From positions 30,518-94,517 of the forward strand of contig RBZT01000716.1 of the NCBI GenBank assembly GCA_003693705.1: a stretch of DNA of 64,000 nt. The letters run 5' to 3'. The DNA comes from Polymyxa betae (taxonomy: Eukaryota > Endomyxa > Phytomyxea > Plasmodiophorida > Plasmodiophoridae). The notes below the pieces were generated by a model. That model made no database searches and had not been told where the DNA came from. It saw only the letters and a program-made list of their open reading frames with translations. How positions within the stretch are numbered: the stretch's first letter is position 1; each line of letters begins with the position of its first letter. The position numbers were made by a program, and so were the translations under genes. Positions 10,630-21,178 of this stretch are shown here, piece by piece.

Positions 10630-12415
10630 GGCGAGAAAGCCAAGCAAATATTACAATGGAGAGCGAGAGACTCAAGTTGAAAAGAAGCGTTAACAGATCA
10701 GGGTTCCACTAAGCCATGCTTCTAGATGTATCGACATGCCATTCTCTCTGTCGTTCAGTACAGATGACAATACACTGAGATCATGTCAGGCCTCACTTTA
10801 TTTATAGAACAGGGCTTGCAACGGGCTCCAGCCTCGAAGCCATGTCACCCATCAACGCATCGCCCCGTCATCATCCTATCTGCGGGCTGCGCCATTCAGA
10901 AGCCATAAGGTTGCGCTTCGGCATCTGATGCGTACGTACTCTTGCTTCCACCAGCGGCAAGCCTGCAACCCAAAACGGCATAAACATTCACAAAAAAAAG
11001 TAAAAAACGTCATTGCCACACAAAAATTCATAGAACGCATGACGGCAGGCAACAGCTGGGGTTGCACTAAAACGCATTGATAGAGTTTCTGCTACCGGTA
11101 GGGAGTACCATCAGCCATGCGCTTAGAACACAGGCCTGTTGATCAAGATTAGCGAACTGGACAAATTCGATCCAATTTTATCCAGTTCAGTTCATCTCTA
11201 ATCTGCTAGGTACTCTGTATTCAATGGAGGGACCGTCTTTCTGGTCACTCTTGTCATCAATCATGATAGTCATCTTCCTTATCAGTAAAATGCCTAACTG
11301 AGTTACGCCAACAATTACAGCAACTAGCCTAAAAATGCACCTCACATTACCATATATACTATGGCAATAACTGTGTCGTGGATAGCTTGCGACACTTTAT
11401 GTAGTTCTGGTAAGTGCCAGATGATTATATCTGCCGATACTTTGGCTTTTGCAATAATCTCCCGGATCGATATCAGGACTGGTAATCTCAAAGCTGCTTG
11501 TGATGTAGCAGATTGCCGCTACCAACACTCAAGAAGAATGGTTGAGGACCATTTAGGTTGGTAATCTTCTCAAACCTTAATCACTTCTTCCATGATCGTT
11601 ACATCTTACAACTGATTCTTCCTGCGACATGAATATCTATTCATCAGGTTCAAACTCTGTATGGATAACGAACCACATTCGAGTTCTTAAGTTGAAAATC
11701 CAACTCTGGATTATGCTATCAACTTGTTGAAGATTTATTTTTCCACCGCTTGAGCCGCTACCTAACCAGAAATGGCAAATGATTTTTCACAAAACAGCAT
11801 CACATGGCAAGCAGCGCTTTTAGATTGGCGTCTCTACTGACATCAGATGGATCAGGAGCAAATAAACGATTTTTTATAAACTGCATATGGGGAACTTTAA
11901 GCAGCACAGGTACTATTTTAGTATTATCACAATGATATAATCTGACTCTGCATGCTTGTTGTCCAAAACGCTCAGCATACAAACGTGCAAACTCCATTCC
12001 TGGGTTACGTTTGCAATCTGTTGGCAGATGGCAGATAAATAACCCATTTGATTACAAGTTTCTGTAAACTTCAACGCTCGTCGATCGCTTTTCCGAACGT
12101 TAAGGTCCTGGAGATAGCCAGGTAATGATATTATTTTTCGATCGAACCCATTGAGTGTGATGCCTATTTTTTACAAAAAAACATCGTTTGTCTTGATGAC
12201 TAGGTAACCAAAGTCAAACAGTCTTTCCCAATGCTCACCGTTCATAGGCTTTGATGAAGCCACATTTTGTGTTAGCACAAACGAAAAAGATACATCCATT
12301 TTTTCAGCCACCAGGTAATGTTTATTGGACATGGTCGGTGCACTGTCGTTAAGCTTCGAGATAGCTGTCATGCCAGGACTCCTGTATTGCATATCATCAG
12401 TTAGACGTCAATGCT
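10630..12415. other. No confident gene
   Basis: Nothing convincing in 10630-11780. On the minus strand, 12171-12392 and 11800-11997 are open and look protein-like (for example FARLYAERFGQQACRVRLYH). They may be further 3' exons of the LOTUS-domain gene at 12416-12861, but I could not find splice sites that keep one frame throughout. Confidence 0.4.
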
Positions 12416-12861
12416 TTAGCAGATAAGTCTTACATCTTCGCCTAACTCAATCAGTTGTATTCCGGCTCCTTTCCCAGACAGCCGCTCTAGTTTGAGTGGC
12501 CCGGGAAGTTTCTCCATCAATGTCACTAATTTTGAATGTCCCAGCTTGTCTATACAATCAAGTAAAACCCCAGTGTGACAAAGGCTGATGATGTTAATAC
12601 CAAGGTTGCAATGGAAGAAGTTTCTGTATTTATCTGGAAGCTCACTAAGATTAATGTGTAGTCCAGGCTCCGATTTCAGTAATTTCTGGATGTCTTGTGA
12701 CAGCTTCCCGAGTTTGTCAAGAAGACAATTGTGAATTCTGGGATATGGTCGTTGGAATTCATCTGGATCGTATTCCTCCTGCTCCAATTACCGATGGTAT
12801 TTCTATAATCGCACTGCAAACATACCACATCAACAACTGGGAATGGCCTGAATTTCGGCAT
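12416..12861 (-). CDS. Small LOTUS (OST-HTH)-like domain protein, possibly with more 3' exons
   Basis: Exons 12826-12861, 12601-12778 and 12416-12549 join in frame over introns of 47 and 51 nt, giving 115 residues from MPKFRPFPVVDV. The joined region has the pattern of a LOTUS/OST-HTH domain: an amphipathic helix before INLSELPDKYRNFF, then LDKLGHSKLVTLMEKLPG and a hydrophobic strand pair near KLERLSGKGAGIQLIEL. LOTUS domains bind RNA helicases or structured RNA in germ-granule and MARF1-type proteins, often together with NYN nucleases. Exon 3 may instead end near 12431 (GTAAGA donor) and continue downstream. The domain call rests on pattern memory, so confidence is moderate. Confidence 0.5.
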
Positions 12862-13328
12862 TTGAAGAAAGCGAATCTTTGAAAAAATTACTGCAGTGGC
12901 AACAATGACAATAAGGATTGATTCTTCGGGATTCAACAATTTTAAGTGAGTTCAGCTGAATATTAACAGCAAGTCGAGATAAAGTACACACAAAGACCGC
13001 AATCTGCATCGAAAGTCCCCGAAACGCCCTCGCCCTGATCATGAAAGGTTTTGGGGTCTGTTCTTTTATGACCTTGTTACGATTTTCCTTCGGACCTAAT
13101 CTGCTTTCGTAGAGTTTGTATGTGCCCTATTTGCTCTCCTGAACTGCTATTCAATCTGCTCAATACGGATTCAAAAAGTTGCTATTGTTGAATCATATGT
13201 CGTACTTCGGCCATTAAACAAATGGTTTATTTCAGAGTTAAGATTAGGTTGACCTGACCCTCCATAGTTGGGCTACAGAAGCTAATTGTTTGCAGATACA
13301 TTGCTGTGAGTTTCGCTTAATGGTATGA
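12862..13328. other. Intergenic between divergent genes
   Basis: Between the LOTUS gene start (minus) and the next plus-strand gene. Short open stretches on the minus strand (12870-13040) could be 5' exons of the LOTUS gene but have no good start. Confidence 0.35.
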
Positions 13329-15598
13329 TGTTGATAATGGCCATCAAAGTGTTTGCAGTCAAAGAGATCGATCTTGACTGTTTGTACCGTGTTGAATTCC
13401 TAAACCTGGACCTTCATGCTTGAAAATTTCTTCGTCTATCACCGCAGTGGGCAGTGTCTTCTATCAGCATCGTGTAAGAGTGGATGGCGTGAACATTTCT
13501 CAAACCCCAATTGATTATTGTTTTGTTTTAGATGGCGAACGCAAACTTTCACCTGAATACATCACCGGTTTAAGAGCGGCATCTTCCACGCTGTTCTCGT
13601 TCGTATCTCGATGGAGTACAGACGATGACGGCAGGGGTGGCCGGCCTGGGGCGTCCGGCTCTCGGTTCGATCCTTTGACAGCTCTGAAGCCACCGATCCC
13701 AGAAGCCAATGTTGTTCCTTCCTCTCTTGTAAGTATTATTATGGTCTTTTGGAAGTCGAGAAGAGGTCTTGCCAATTAACCCCCATTTGTTGGTCGTATT
13801 TAAGGCTTTCAGGTTTCAAGTTGGTCGATTGAAGTTTTTTACAGCTTCGTTCAAAGGATTGGGCCGAGTTGCTTCTTTTCTTGAGCTTATCTGTCGCAAA
13901 GCCATTTCAGCCAGACTGACGATTTTGGTTGTAGGAAGGCCAGGAGGTTCCCAGGGAGACTGCTTTAAGTGATGGAATTACAGAACTATCACTCAGCGAT
14001 ATGACGTTCCAGTTCTTAGATTTGGGCGTCTATATGTTGATTGCTCAAGCTGCTCGATTCACTCCAAAATCGGTAGTAAAAAATCAGATTTTATCAACTG
14101 CTTCATTTTTGCCAGATTTACCTCTCACCTCGCATTATTGTTTTCTAATTTGTAATCGTTATTGCAAGTGTTTGTAATCGAATCGCCTGAAAGCTCTTTT
14201 TTCCGTTTTCCGAATCTCTTCGGGCGAATGCTCTTGATTTTATATAAAACTTGGTCCAAATTTGTCGTTTTGATATTTTCCAGTGTCTGGGTCGAGCAAT
14301 TGCTGCTGTTCGAGATACGATGAAGTTACATCTTGGGACGTTCGACAATATCTCGCAAGACCCAACGCTTTTCGAATCGATTTCTGATACCGTTCGCCAC
14401 GTCCTTGATGCAAGATCCGACTTGGTTTCGCTTACAACTGGAATACCATTAATCCCGGTCTCGTCGCGTACGCTATCTACTTTAGACAGGTTTCTACATC
14501 TCTTTTCTCACCCTCGAAAGTGTCTCACTGAACTGAAACTTTTAGACTTCTCTCCGGTTTAGAAGATAACCACAACGTACATGGCTCGGTTTTGATAATT
14601 GGTCGAAGTGTTTTACATCGACGGTTACCTGTTAAAAGTACCCGAATGATGCTGCAATTGGTCTGCATAGGCTTGCTGTTTATTAGGCTGAACTCACTTC
14701 CTCTTCAGGTCTCTGCCCGTCCGATGAAGTCTTGCTCAACAAGGTCAATGCCTATATTTGTCGATAACAAAGCCCAAAACTTAGTAACCAATCTGAAGTG
14801 TCCTGTGTAAAAAAAACTGATTCTCTCCCATTCAGTTTCTGTTGCGTTTGACTTCGAGTTTGACCTTGGGCGTGTTCGTCCATATCACAGCATCGTACAA
14901 CGAGCTCGTGCCGTATCTAGATCACTTAGAAGCATCCCTTGACGATGATATGTTCCAGCTTCCCAGAGAGGAACCGCCCATCCAACTTCGAACGTATACT
15001 GGTAGGCATCTAGTCATTGCCGTTAAAGACGGCTTCTAATTGTTATTGTGGTAGGCTTGGATACGTTGGCGTTCATTTACAGCGATTCCAAGTCAGGGCA
15101 GGTGATTGTTCCCGCATCGCGGTTTGATGAAGGACAAAAAACAATGAACAACAAGATTACAGAATCGTTTCATTGGTTCTATGAAAGTGTCATGTAATGC
15201 CCCTGGATGTTAAGCTCATTTGCTGCTCCTGATCATTTTTAAGGTCGATAGAAGGCGGTCACCCAATGAATCAGATAATACTGTCCACTGCCGTTTATAT
15301 ATTTCATCATGTTCAGCGAACTGAACATGTTCGGCTATCAGTATTGTACAGTGCCCTGATTGATGGCAATGTGAATACATTGACCGAGGAAATTCTAGAT
15401 AATATTCGTCGGTCATCAGCTGCTTAATGCAGAAGTATTTCTGCCTATAATTTTATAAACTTCTCTAGATCGCTACTGTACGAATCCGATCGAAAATCCG
15501 CTGTTGATATTAACGTTGGCATGATCGGGAATACAGATCTAACAGTTAAGCAAGTCCCGGCACAACACAAACCTTTTATCCTACTGTTGGCAATGTGA
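13329..15598 (+). CDS. Unrecognised multi-exon gene
   Basis: A chain of protein-like open segments on the plus strand is separated by plausible short introns. They are 13329-13420 (MLIMAIKVFAVKEIDLD), 13530-13730 (GERKLSPEYITGLRAASS, ending at a perfect GTAAGT donor), 13940-14150 (ALSDGITELSLSDMTFQF), 14280-14560 (TFDNISQDPTLFESISD), 14880-15040 (LDHLEASLDDDMFQLPREE), 15050-15200 (FIYSDSKSGQVIVPASRF), 15240-15427 (HHVQRTEHVRLSVLYSALID) and 15475-15598 (ending at TGA). The density of good segments in one direction argues for one real gene, or one slightly decayed gene, of about 500 residues. No domain is recognised and exact splice sites were not fixed, so the limits are approximate. Confidence 0.45.
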
Positions 15599-16076
15599 TT
15601 TGCTTACTCGTCGTAAGATGATCATATCTGGTAGGTGGCAGCCAGAATCGCGCATCGTATCTTACAACAATCGATCACATACATTGGCTCGCTCATCGCC
15701 CGTCCATCTGAATCCGTTTAAACCTTGTTGTCGAAGAAACCCATCCCACTTTCCAAGGTGACAGTTGTGTCTGAAGTATTCTCAGTGCTATCGCCATCCT
15801 TCCTTCAACAGCCATCGTGCCTATTTGCGGCAGACAATTTGCGCGAGACGAAGCATTCCGGAAGGCGGGCGGATGGCAAACGATGAGATGCATGCCCACG
15901 TAAGAAATTATTTAGGGGAAGGTGATCGAGAACAGAATTATCTGCGCTTCTGAACAACAATCGACAGAATGACTGGAGCGGTTATACTCAGTTTTGGCGT
16001 TTTGGTGTCAAAAAGTGGAACGCTGTGGATGTTCATTCATTTGTGTCATTGAATTCGCATCCAGTTTCCCGACGTC
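15599..16076. other. Intergenic, no feature seen
   Basis: The upstream region of the GST gene. No convincing ORF or RNA gene was found. Confidence 0.4.
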
Positions 16077-16772
16077 ATGGTCGCTGAACTCTACTACACG
16101 CCAACGTCGTGTGGCGCTGCAAGTTACATCGCAGCCTACAAAGCCGGCCTTCTGGGCTCCAAACTGAACGCTTACATATGCGACATTCAATCGCACAAGG
16201 TCAAGACCGGGCCCAACCAGGGTAAAGACTTCTACGCTATCAACCCGAAAGGAAATGTTCCTGCCTTAATTCTGGACCCTAACATTGTTTTGAACGAGAG
16301 CGCCGCCGCACTGCAATGGATTGCTGATCAGAATCCTGACTCTGAATTGGCACCTTCTAATGGCACCCCTGAACGTTATCTCTTGCAGTCAAAGCTCAGT
16401 TATTTATCATCCGAAGTTCATGGCATTATGGGTCCTTTGTTCAACCCAGAGATTCCTTCTGAGGTCAAGAAATTTTTGCTAGATCGGTATGGATCATTAT
16501 GCTCGGATTTTCCCTACTTAATTTCTTGTACTAGAATCAAGTTGAAATTCCAATACATCAGCAAGAACGAGTTGAATAATGGCAGTAAGAAGTATCTGGT
16601 TGGCAATAAGTTCACTGTTGCTGATTCCTATCTCTACATCATTTTGTCGTGGACTAAGTATCTCGGAATTGACATTGGTGAGTACCCGATTCTCAAAAAG
16701 TATTACGAAGATATGGCATCGATGGACTTTATCCAGCAGGCCCACTCTGCTATGGACCAAGCTTCCAAATAA
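16077..16772 (+). CDS. Glutathione S-transferase, bacterial beta-class type (copy 1)
   Basis: Exons 16077-16486 and 16535-16772 flank a 48-nt intron that is open in frame. Removing it gives 215 residues and a seamless LLDRIKLKFQYISKNEL. The N-terminal thioredoxin-fold half has ELYYTPTSCGAASYIA with the beta-class cysteine (residue 12), NPKGNVPAL and a Glu-Ser pair for glutathione binding. The C-terminal helical half has GNKFTVADSYLYIILSW (the N-capping FTVAD motif) and DIGEYPILKKYYEDM. The overall match is to bacterial GstA-type enzymes rather than eukaryotic alpha, mu, pi or theta classes. It should conjugate glutathione to electrophiles in the cytosol. A paralogue lies at 36987-37687 with an intron at the same place, and each copy is followed convergently by the same tiny gene. 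Confidence 0.9.
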   Translation: MVAELYYTPTSCGAASYIAAYKAGLLGSKLNAYICDIQSHKVKTGPNQGKDFYAINPKGNVPALILDPNIVLNESAAALQWIADQNPDSELAPSNGTPERYLLQSKLSYLSSEVHGIMGPLFNPEIPSEVKKFLLDRYGSLCSDFPYLISCTRIKLKFQYISKNELNNGSKKYLVGNKFTVADSYLYIILSWTKYLGIDIGEYPILKKYYEDMASMDFIQQAHSAMDQASK

Positions 16773-17584
16773 TCGTGCTAGCTATTAGGATCAATTCAAT
16801 AAACGATCGACCGCTTAACGTTTTAACGTTTTATGACTTTGAATGTTATATGATAGAAGGGTTATCACAACGGATCGGGCGTTTATATGGATGCATTAGC
16901 TATCGAAATCTGTGAACAGATTCGTTATTTTGATGAAGAATCAACACCATGAACATTCAAACATTCTGAGGAACAGCATTTTCCTGTGTTTATCTTTTCT
17001 AATTATAGACGTCCGTCATTTGCTCGTTGACAGATCAGAGAACTGCTGAATGATCGTTGAACAAAATGGCGATTCTGCCCACCAATTCAACTTGTGAAAG
17101 AACGTTGAAAGTCCATAATGAAGGCGTCATTGAGGGTTGACCGTGGTCGCATTCTCCATGTGTCATACATCACCGATAGATACACATACATAGCCTCATT
17201 ATATATTATTATTCATATCATGTCTGCGTTGTACTTACTCGTCTTGTCTTCGCACTCCATGCGACAGACTAGTGATCGACGTCTGTCAGACCGTTCATAT
17301 TTGAATTAACGGGTCACGTGGAGCAGCATCCAACATCCGTCTGCCGATGTATCAGAGAAAACATTGAGAATGCAGGAACAAGCGAGCTTCATACAATATT
17401 GATAATCAACGCTTCCATCCTTGCATTAGACAAGCTGTACGAGAAGGCTGAAGCATATCCATATGTGAGTTATCTTGCTGCTGATTGCAAACTATTTAAT
17501 GCTGTCCTAGGCTTTAAACGATGAAGATATTTTACCGATAGGGAGTCGAAGCTCAAACATACAAGCAACAGCAGTTCGAATAAC
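16773..17584. other. Intergenic between convergent genes
   Basis: Between the GST stop and the tiny minus-strand gene. Only short ORFs with low-complexity translations were seen. Confidence 0.4.
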
Positions 17585-17870
17585 TCATCTTTTATCATGC
17601 AAAGAATCAACATGACCATACGTTGAATGCTGGCGTGGAAGTTGCGGTTGAGTAGATAACCGACCCGAGCGCTGATGAAACAGGGCGCCAAGCTGACCTT
17701 TCTCGTATTTGTCCAGCAAGCGTCGATGTTCGTAAACAATACGATCTGATCCAGATTTTCAGATAAGCAAGACGGAAGATGCCGAATTGCCGATAACGTT
17801 TACGCGCTAAGACGTAGATCTGGGCATGGATGATGGCGTGCGGTTCGATATCCAGCTGCCGATTCGACAT
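17585..17870 (-). CDS. Tiny conserved unknown protein (copy 1)
   Basis: Exons 17804-17870 and 17585-17745 flank a 58-nt GT-AG intron and encode 75 residues. Exon 1 encodes MSNRQLDIEPHAIIHAQIYV plus LA. Exon 2 continues HRIVYEHRRLLDKYEKGQLG and a basic, Gln-rich tail. The copy at 37859-38103 has the same exon 1 length (22 codons plus one base), the same intron position and phase, and the same core (AIIHAQIYVLA, then HRIV-EHRRLL-K-E-GQ). That conservation across two copies shows the gene is real. I recognise no family. The helical charged core suggests a small binding protein. Confidence 0.7.
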
Positions 17871-18434
17871 CGATGAATGAATGAGATCGACCGGGTAGGC
17901 CGTAATCTTTCGGCCTAGCGAAACGCTCGGGTCCTCATGTTATTCTTAGATCTGACCACGATTTACGCCCTCAAAAATCGATAGGACCTGCCGAAATGGT
18001 TTCCTTTCCTTAGCGAAAATTCTGCCGTAAGGAGGCCAAAAATAAGTCTTTTTTGGGAGCTTGCACCATGCATGCTGTTAAGTTGCTGCAAGAAGCTATG
18101 CATGCACTATAGTGGTCGATCGATAACGTTCTGAAATGTTTCAAAAGGCTTCAAGGAAAGGGGAAACCACAATCGCCAACCAACTTCTAACAAGTTTTTA
18201 TGTTCGCTATATGAATATATGGAGGATGGTTATTTACCCGTTCATTTACAGGCTGAACGTCCACGAATGGCTTTTCGCGACGCATCCGAGCGAAATGACA
18301 CAGGTTCTCTGTTGGGACGAAGCAAGACGCGCAGTTTTCCCCGGTTTACGAACGATCCATGGCTGCAGCGTCCATGCGTGGGTGCCCCATGAACCCAAAC
18401 TTCAAACAGTCAGCCGACGTCGCTTTTCGTTACC
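17871..18434. other. Intergenic between divergent genes
   Basis: Between the tiny gene (minus) and the acetyltransferase (plus). An overlapping 114-codon frame at 18136-18480 has an unconvincing composition and was left out. Confidence 0.4.
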
Positions 18435-19691
18435 ATGTCTCGTAGGCATAGTCTCTCTTTCAGTACTTTTGCGTTGTTAACTGTCATTCTTTTTAATGGC
18501 GTCGCAATCGCTCTCACTACCTGCTTACCTCAGGCGGCAACGCCTAGGCCTGCGCTGGTGCCATCGCGGCACGTCATCGATTTTAACCAGCTCGCTCGAC
18601 ATCGGATTCGGACGCGAGCACTGTCAGCGTCCAGTCGTCTTTGGAAAATATCATCACTCTCTGTATCAAAGCAGCATCTACAATTAGCTATTCCAGCTGA
18701 GGAATCCGCAAAGCATCTATTAGATGATACATTAGCTGAACTGAGCCATCCCAAAGATGCTTTTAAGGGGCTGCGTGTCATTAGCGACGATTATCAGGAT
18801 AATGGCTTTGCAATGCTGGATGCTGGACAGTTTTTGACTCGAGAGACTTATTCCCATGTAGCACGCTTGTTTCTTCATGCGGATGACGATTTTAATCTTT
18901 CGAGCTCTGGCAAACGGTTATACGAACGGATGCTTCGTGTACTGCAAGACAGCAATTATGTGCAGGCCGTCGTTGCTGCGGATCCATCGGAGCTTGAGCA
19001 TCGCAATGTACTTCGCTCTGTGGGCTTCGACCTTGTGGTTACTCTTCGAAAAATCAATTATAAGGATAGCGAAATGAAGGACGTCGAATTTTGGATGAAA
19101 TCGTTACAGCCTGTACCGACAGCCTCTGTCCCAGCCGATATTTTTGATAATTCACGTCCAATTGCGACCCGTATCCAGTCAAATCGTCAGCTTTCTTTCC
19201 GTCCTGCTAAGCATTCCGATGCTGCAATGATTCGGGAAATTTATCGGCATTATGTTGAAGACAATTATGTGGCGCCTGAGATCGTTTGCCCTTCAGTTCA
19301 GGAAATTCAAAATCGAATGGGAACGTTTGAATTGCCATGGATCGTTGCAGTTGATTCTGAAGGCGAGATTGTTGGATACTGCTGCGCCACAAAGTTTTTG
19401 GAGTACGACCGCACGGCAATGTGTAGCATTTATATTTCATCGCTAGGACAAGGGCAAGGACTGGGTTGGAGATTATATGAGGAAGTCTTAGATGCTCTCA
19501 AATTACTCGGCTATGGATCCGTTGTTATCATGGCCAATCCGAATAACGAAGCAACGATAAAGCTTCACGAGAAGGTCGGCTTCGTACATGCTGGAAGAAT
19601 GGAGGGACTCAATTACAAATTTGGCTATTGGACGCCTCGTGTTTTTATGCAATACCATTTATTGGATGCGCACAAGAACAAAGCGGAATGA
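18435..19691 (+). CDS. Secreted or targeted protein with two GNAT acetyltransferase domains
   Basis: One 418-residue exon. Residues 1-27 form a signal peptide or targeting sequence (start MSRRHSLSFSTFALLTVILF). Residues 255-410 form a complete GNAT domain of the phosphinothricin/MnaT type: LSFRPAKHSDAAMIREIY, PWIVAVDSEGEIVGY, the acetyl-CoA loop GQGQGLGWRLYEEV, and NPNNEATIKLHEKVGF ending in GYWTPRVFMQYHL. Residues 90-215 look like a degenerate copy of the same fold: RNVLRSVGFDLVVTLRKINY and DVEFWMKSL parallel the end of the second domain, but the acetyl-CoA loop is lost. Such enzymes acetylate amino groups of small molecules or amino acids. The bacterial-style sequence and the hydrophobic leader are unusual together. 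Confidence 0.85.
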   Translation: MSRRHSLSFSTFALLTVILFNGVAIALTTCLPQAATPRPALVPSRHVIDFNQLARHRIRTRALSASSRLWKISSLSVSKQHLQLAIPAEESAKHLLDDTLAELSHPKDAFKGLRVISDDYQDNGFAMLDAGQFLTRETYSHVARLFLHADDDFNLSSSGKRLYERMLRVLQDSNYVQAVVAADPSELEHRNVLRSVGFDLVVTLRKINYKDSEMKDVEFWMKSLQPVPTASVPADIFDNSRPIATRIQSNRQLSFRPAKHSDAAMIREIYRHYVEDNYVAPEIVCPSVQEIQNRMGTFELPWIVAVDSEGEIVGYCCATKFLEYDRTAMCSIYISSLGQGQGLGWRLYEEVLDALKLLGYGSVVIMANPNNEATIKLHEKVGFVHAGRMEGLNYKFGYWTPRVFMQYHLLDAHKNKAE

Positions 19692-20635
19692 TAACCACCG
19701 ATTCCTGGCGAGATCTGTGATCCGAATTCTAAACTGTCTGAGTATCTTGAATAGAAAATTTTCTGTTAGTGCAAATCAAAGATTTCTTGGAAATAGCCCC
19801 GTCTTCGTGCTCATTATAATTTTCTAATCCTAGCTCTGTATATCTTCAAGTTGCATCTGTGATTCTCCGGTCTGTTAGGAGACTGTATGCGCTTGGGTCA
19901 CCATCGTTAATAGATCGTAGAAAAGGGATATTCCAATAACTTGATATTAAGATTGTTTGAGACCTTTTGGAGCTTTTTCTTTTTGCAACACAACGTATTA
20001 ACACGGGTAGAGGGAAATCTTATGCTAACGCTTTAATGGTGATCGATTATTGTCCCATTGATCTGTATTCTGCTCGAAAGAAAGCTTCTGTGCAAATCCC
20101 ACTGTCTATCTCAATATTTAACCTCAACTGTGTATTCAAAAGAAGGAGGAATACATTGATTTATCGATTGTTAGCTAAATCTTCGTTCAACTGCTGTTGA
20201 CGCTTTGAATCCCGAATCCTCTAAAAGCAGGAAAAACGAATCAGACATGCTGACGATAAACGCTTTAAGTAAATCTGATGCTATCATTGCATACAGCAAT
20301 ACTTATCATAGCATTACTCAAAACACGCCCAATATTTCTTTTCACTGGTCAACAGATATCTAATGGGCTGGTGCCGCTATAATGGTTGGGGACGAGAAAT
20401 ATTCGGAATTTCATGCTGTCAATCTATAGACTTTACGAGAACGAAAGTCAATAAAGAGTCCTTGCTCCAAATTGATATACACGGTTTCGACTTAAACAAT
20501 CATGCCATCGGCGTTCACTAAAGAGCACATTGTCTATGAAATTAAAAGAGAAAAAAGACGTCTAAGTATCAGTTCGAGACGATTGCTGGGCTGGTCGATA
20601 TGCCTTCACTACAGTAACGATGAATACATTGTTTA
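19692..20635. other. Intergenic, no gene seen
   Basis: AT-rich sequence with short random frames only, reaching up to the small inverted-repeat element. Confidence 0.4.
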
Positions 20636-20756
20636 GCCCACGTTTGGATGCCATGGAAAATCCGGCTCTGCGACAAAATCCTACTCTGGTTTGGGTTTTT
20701 GACGGAAAAATTGGATTTTGGCGAAAACCGGTTTTCCGTGTCATCCAAACGCGCCC
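20636..20756. mobile_element. Tourist-like (PIF/Harbinger-type) MITE
   Basis: A 121-bp element. Its ends are imperfect inverted repeats of about 45 bp (left GCCCACGTTTGGATGCCATG, right end read inward GGGCGCGTTTGGATGACACG). It is flanked on both sides by TTA (20633-20635 and 20757-20759). A TTA duplication with ends like GGGC-GTTTGGAT is typical of Tourist/Harbinger miniature elements. There is no coding capacity, so mobility would need a transposase elsewhere. Confidence 0.75.
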
Positions 20757-21178
20757 TTAGTTGGCATAGATTGTTTGAGCTAGTTATAAATAGAGGTTGG
20801 GTTGTCGGCAATCACTGATTGACAGCCTATCAAATTGATTGTCAGCTGTATAGATAATGGGAAGTGAAGTATCTGACTCCCTACAACACAAAGTTCATCG
20901 GTTATGAGTCCCAGCCTGTCTGGTGGGATCCCCCCCCAAGAAATCCCGCAACTCCGTGACCCTGAATTCGCATTATTCTCCCACCGTTCACCAGGCACGC
21001 TGGCACGATCACCAGCGATCACGTCGCCAGTCGACGTCACTTTCATGGCAGTGGGGCACCCCGAACGAATCTTCGCACCGAAGGGTCGAATATTACGGCA
21101 CCGGCAGGGCAGGGTTGAGCAAGTTCTGGACTTTGAATCGGAACGGAACTTGGGCTCTCCCAGGTCATCACATTTCCA
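20757..21178. other. Upstream region of the M3-like gene
   Basis: No gene is supported. It contains a run of eight C at about 20929. Two overlapping open frames (20904-21182, 20923-21267) cross the signal-peptide start of the next gene and are probably not used. Confidence 0.35.

Noticed and set aside
13329-15598. Assignment of the multi-exon gene to an Integrator or VWA-type family
   Set aside because: No motif matched well enough; left as unrecognised.
18136-18480. 114-codon frame upstream of the acetyltransferase
   Set aside because: It overlaps the leader of the GNAT gene in another frame, and its composition is not protein-like.
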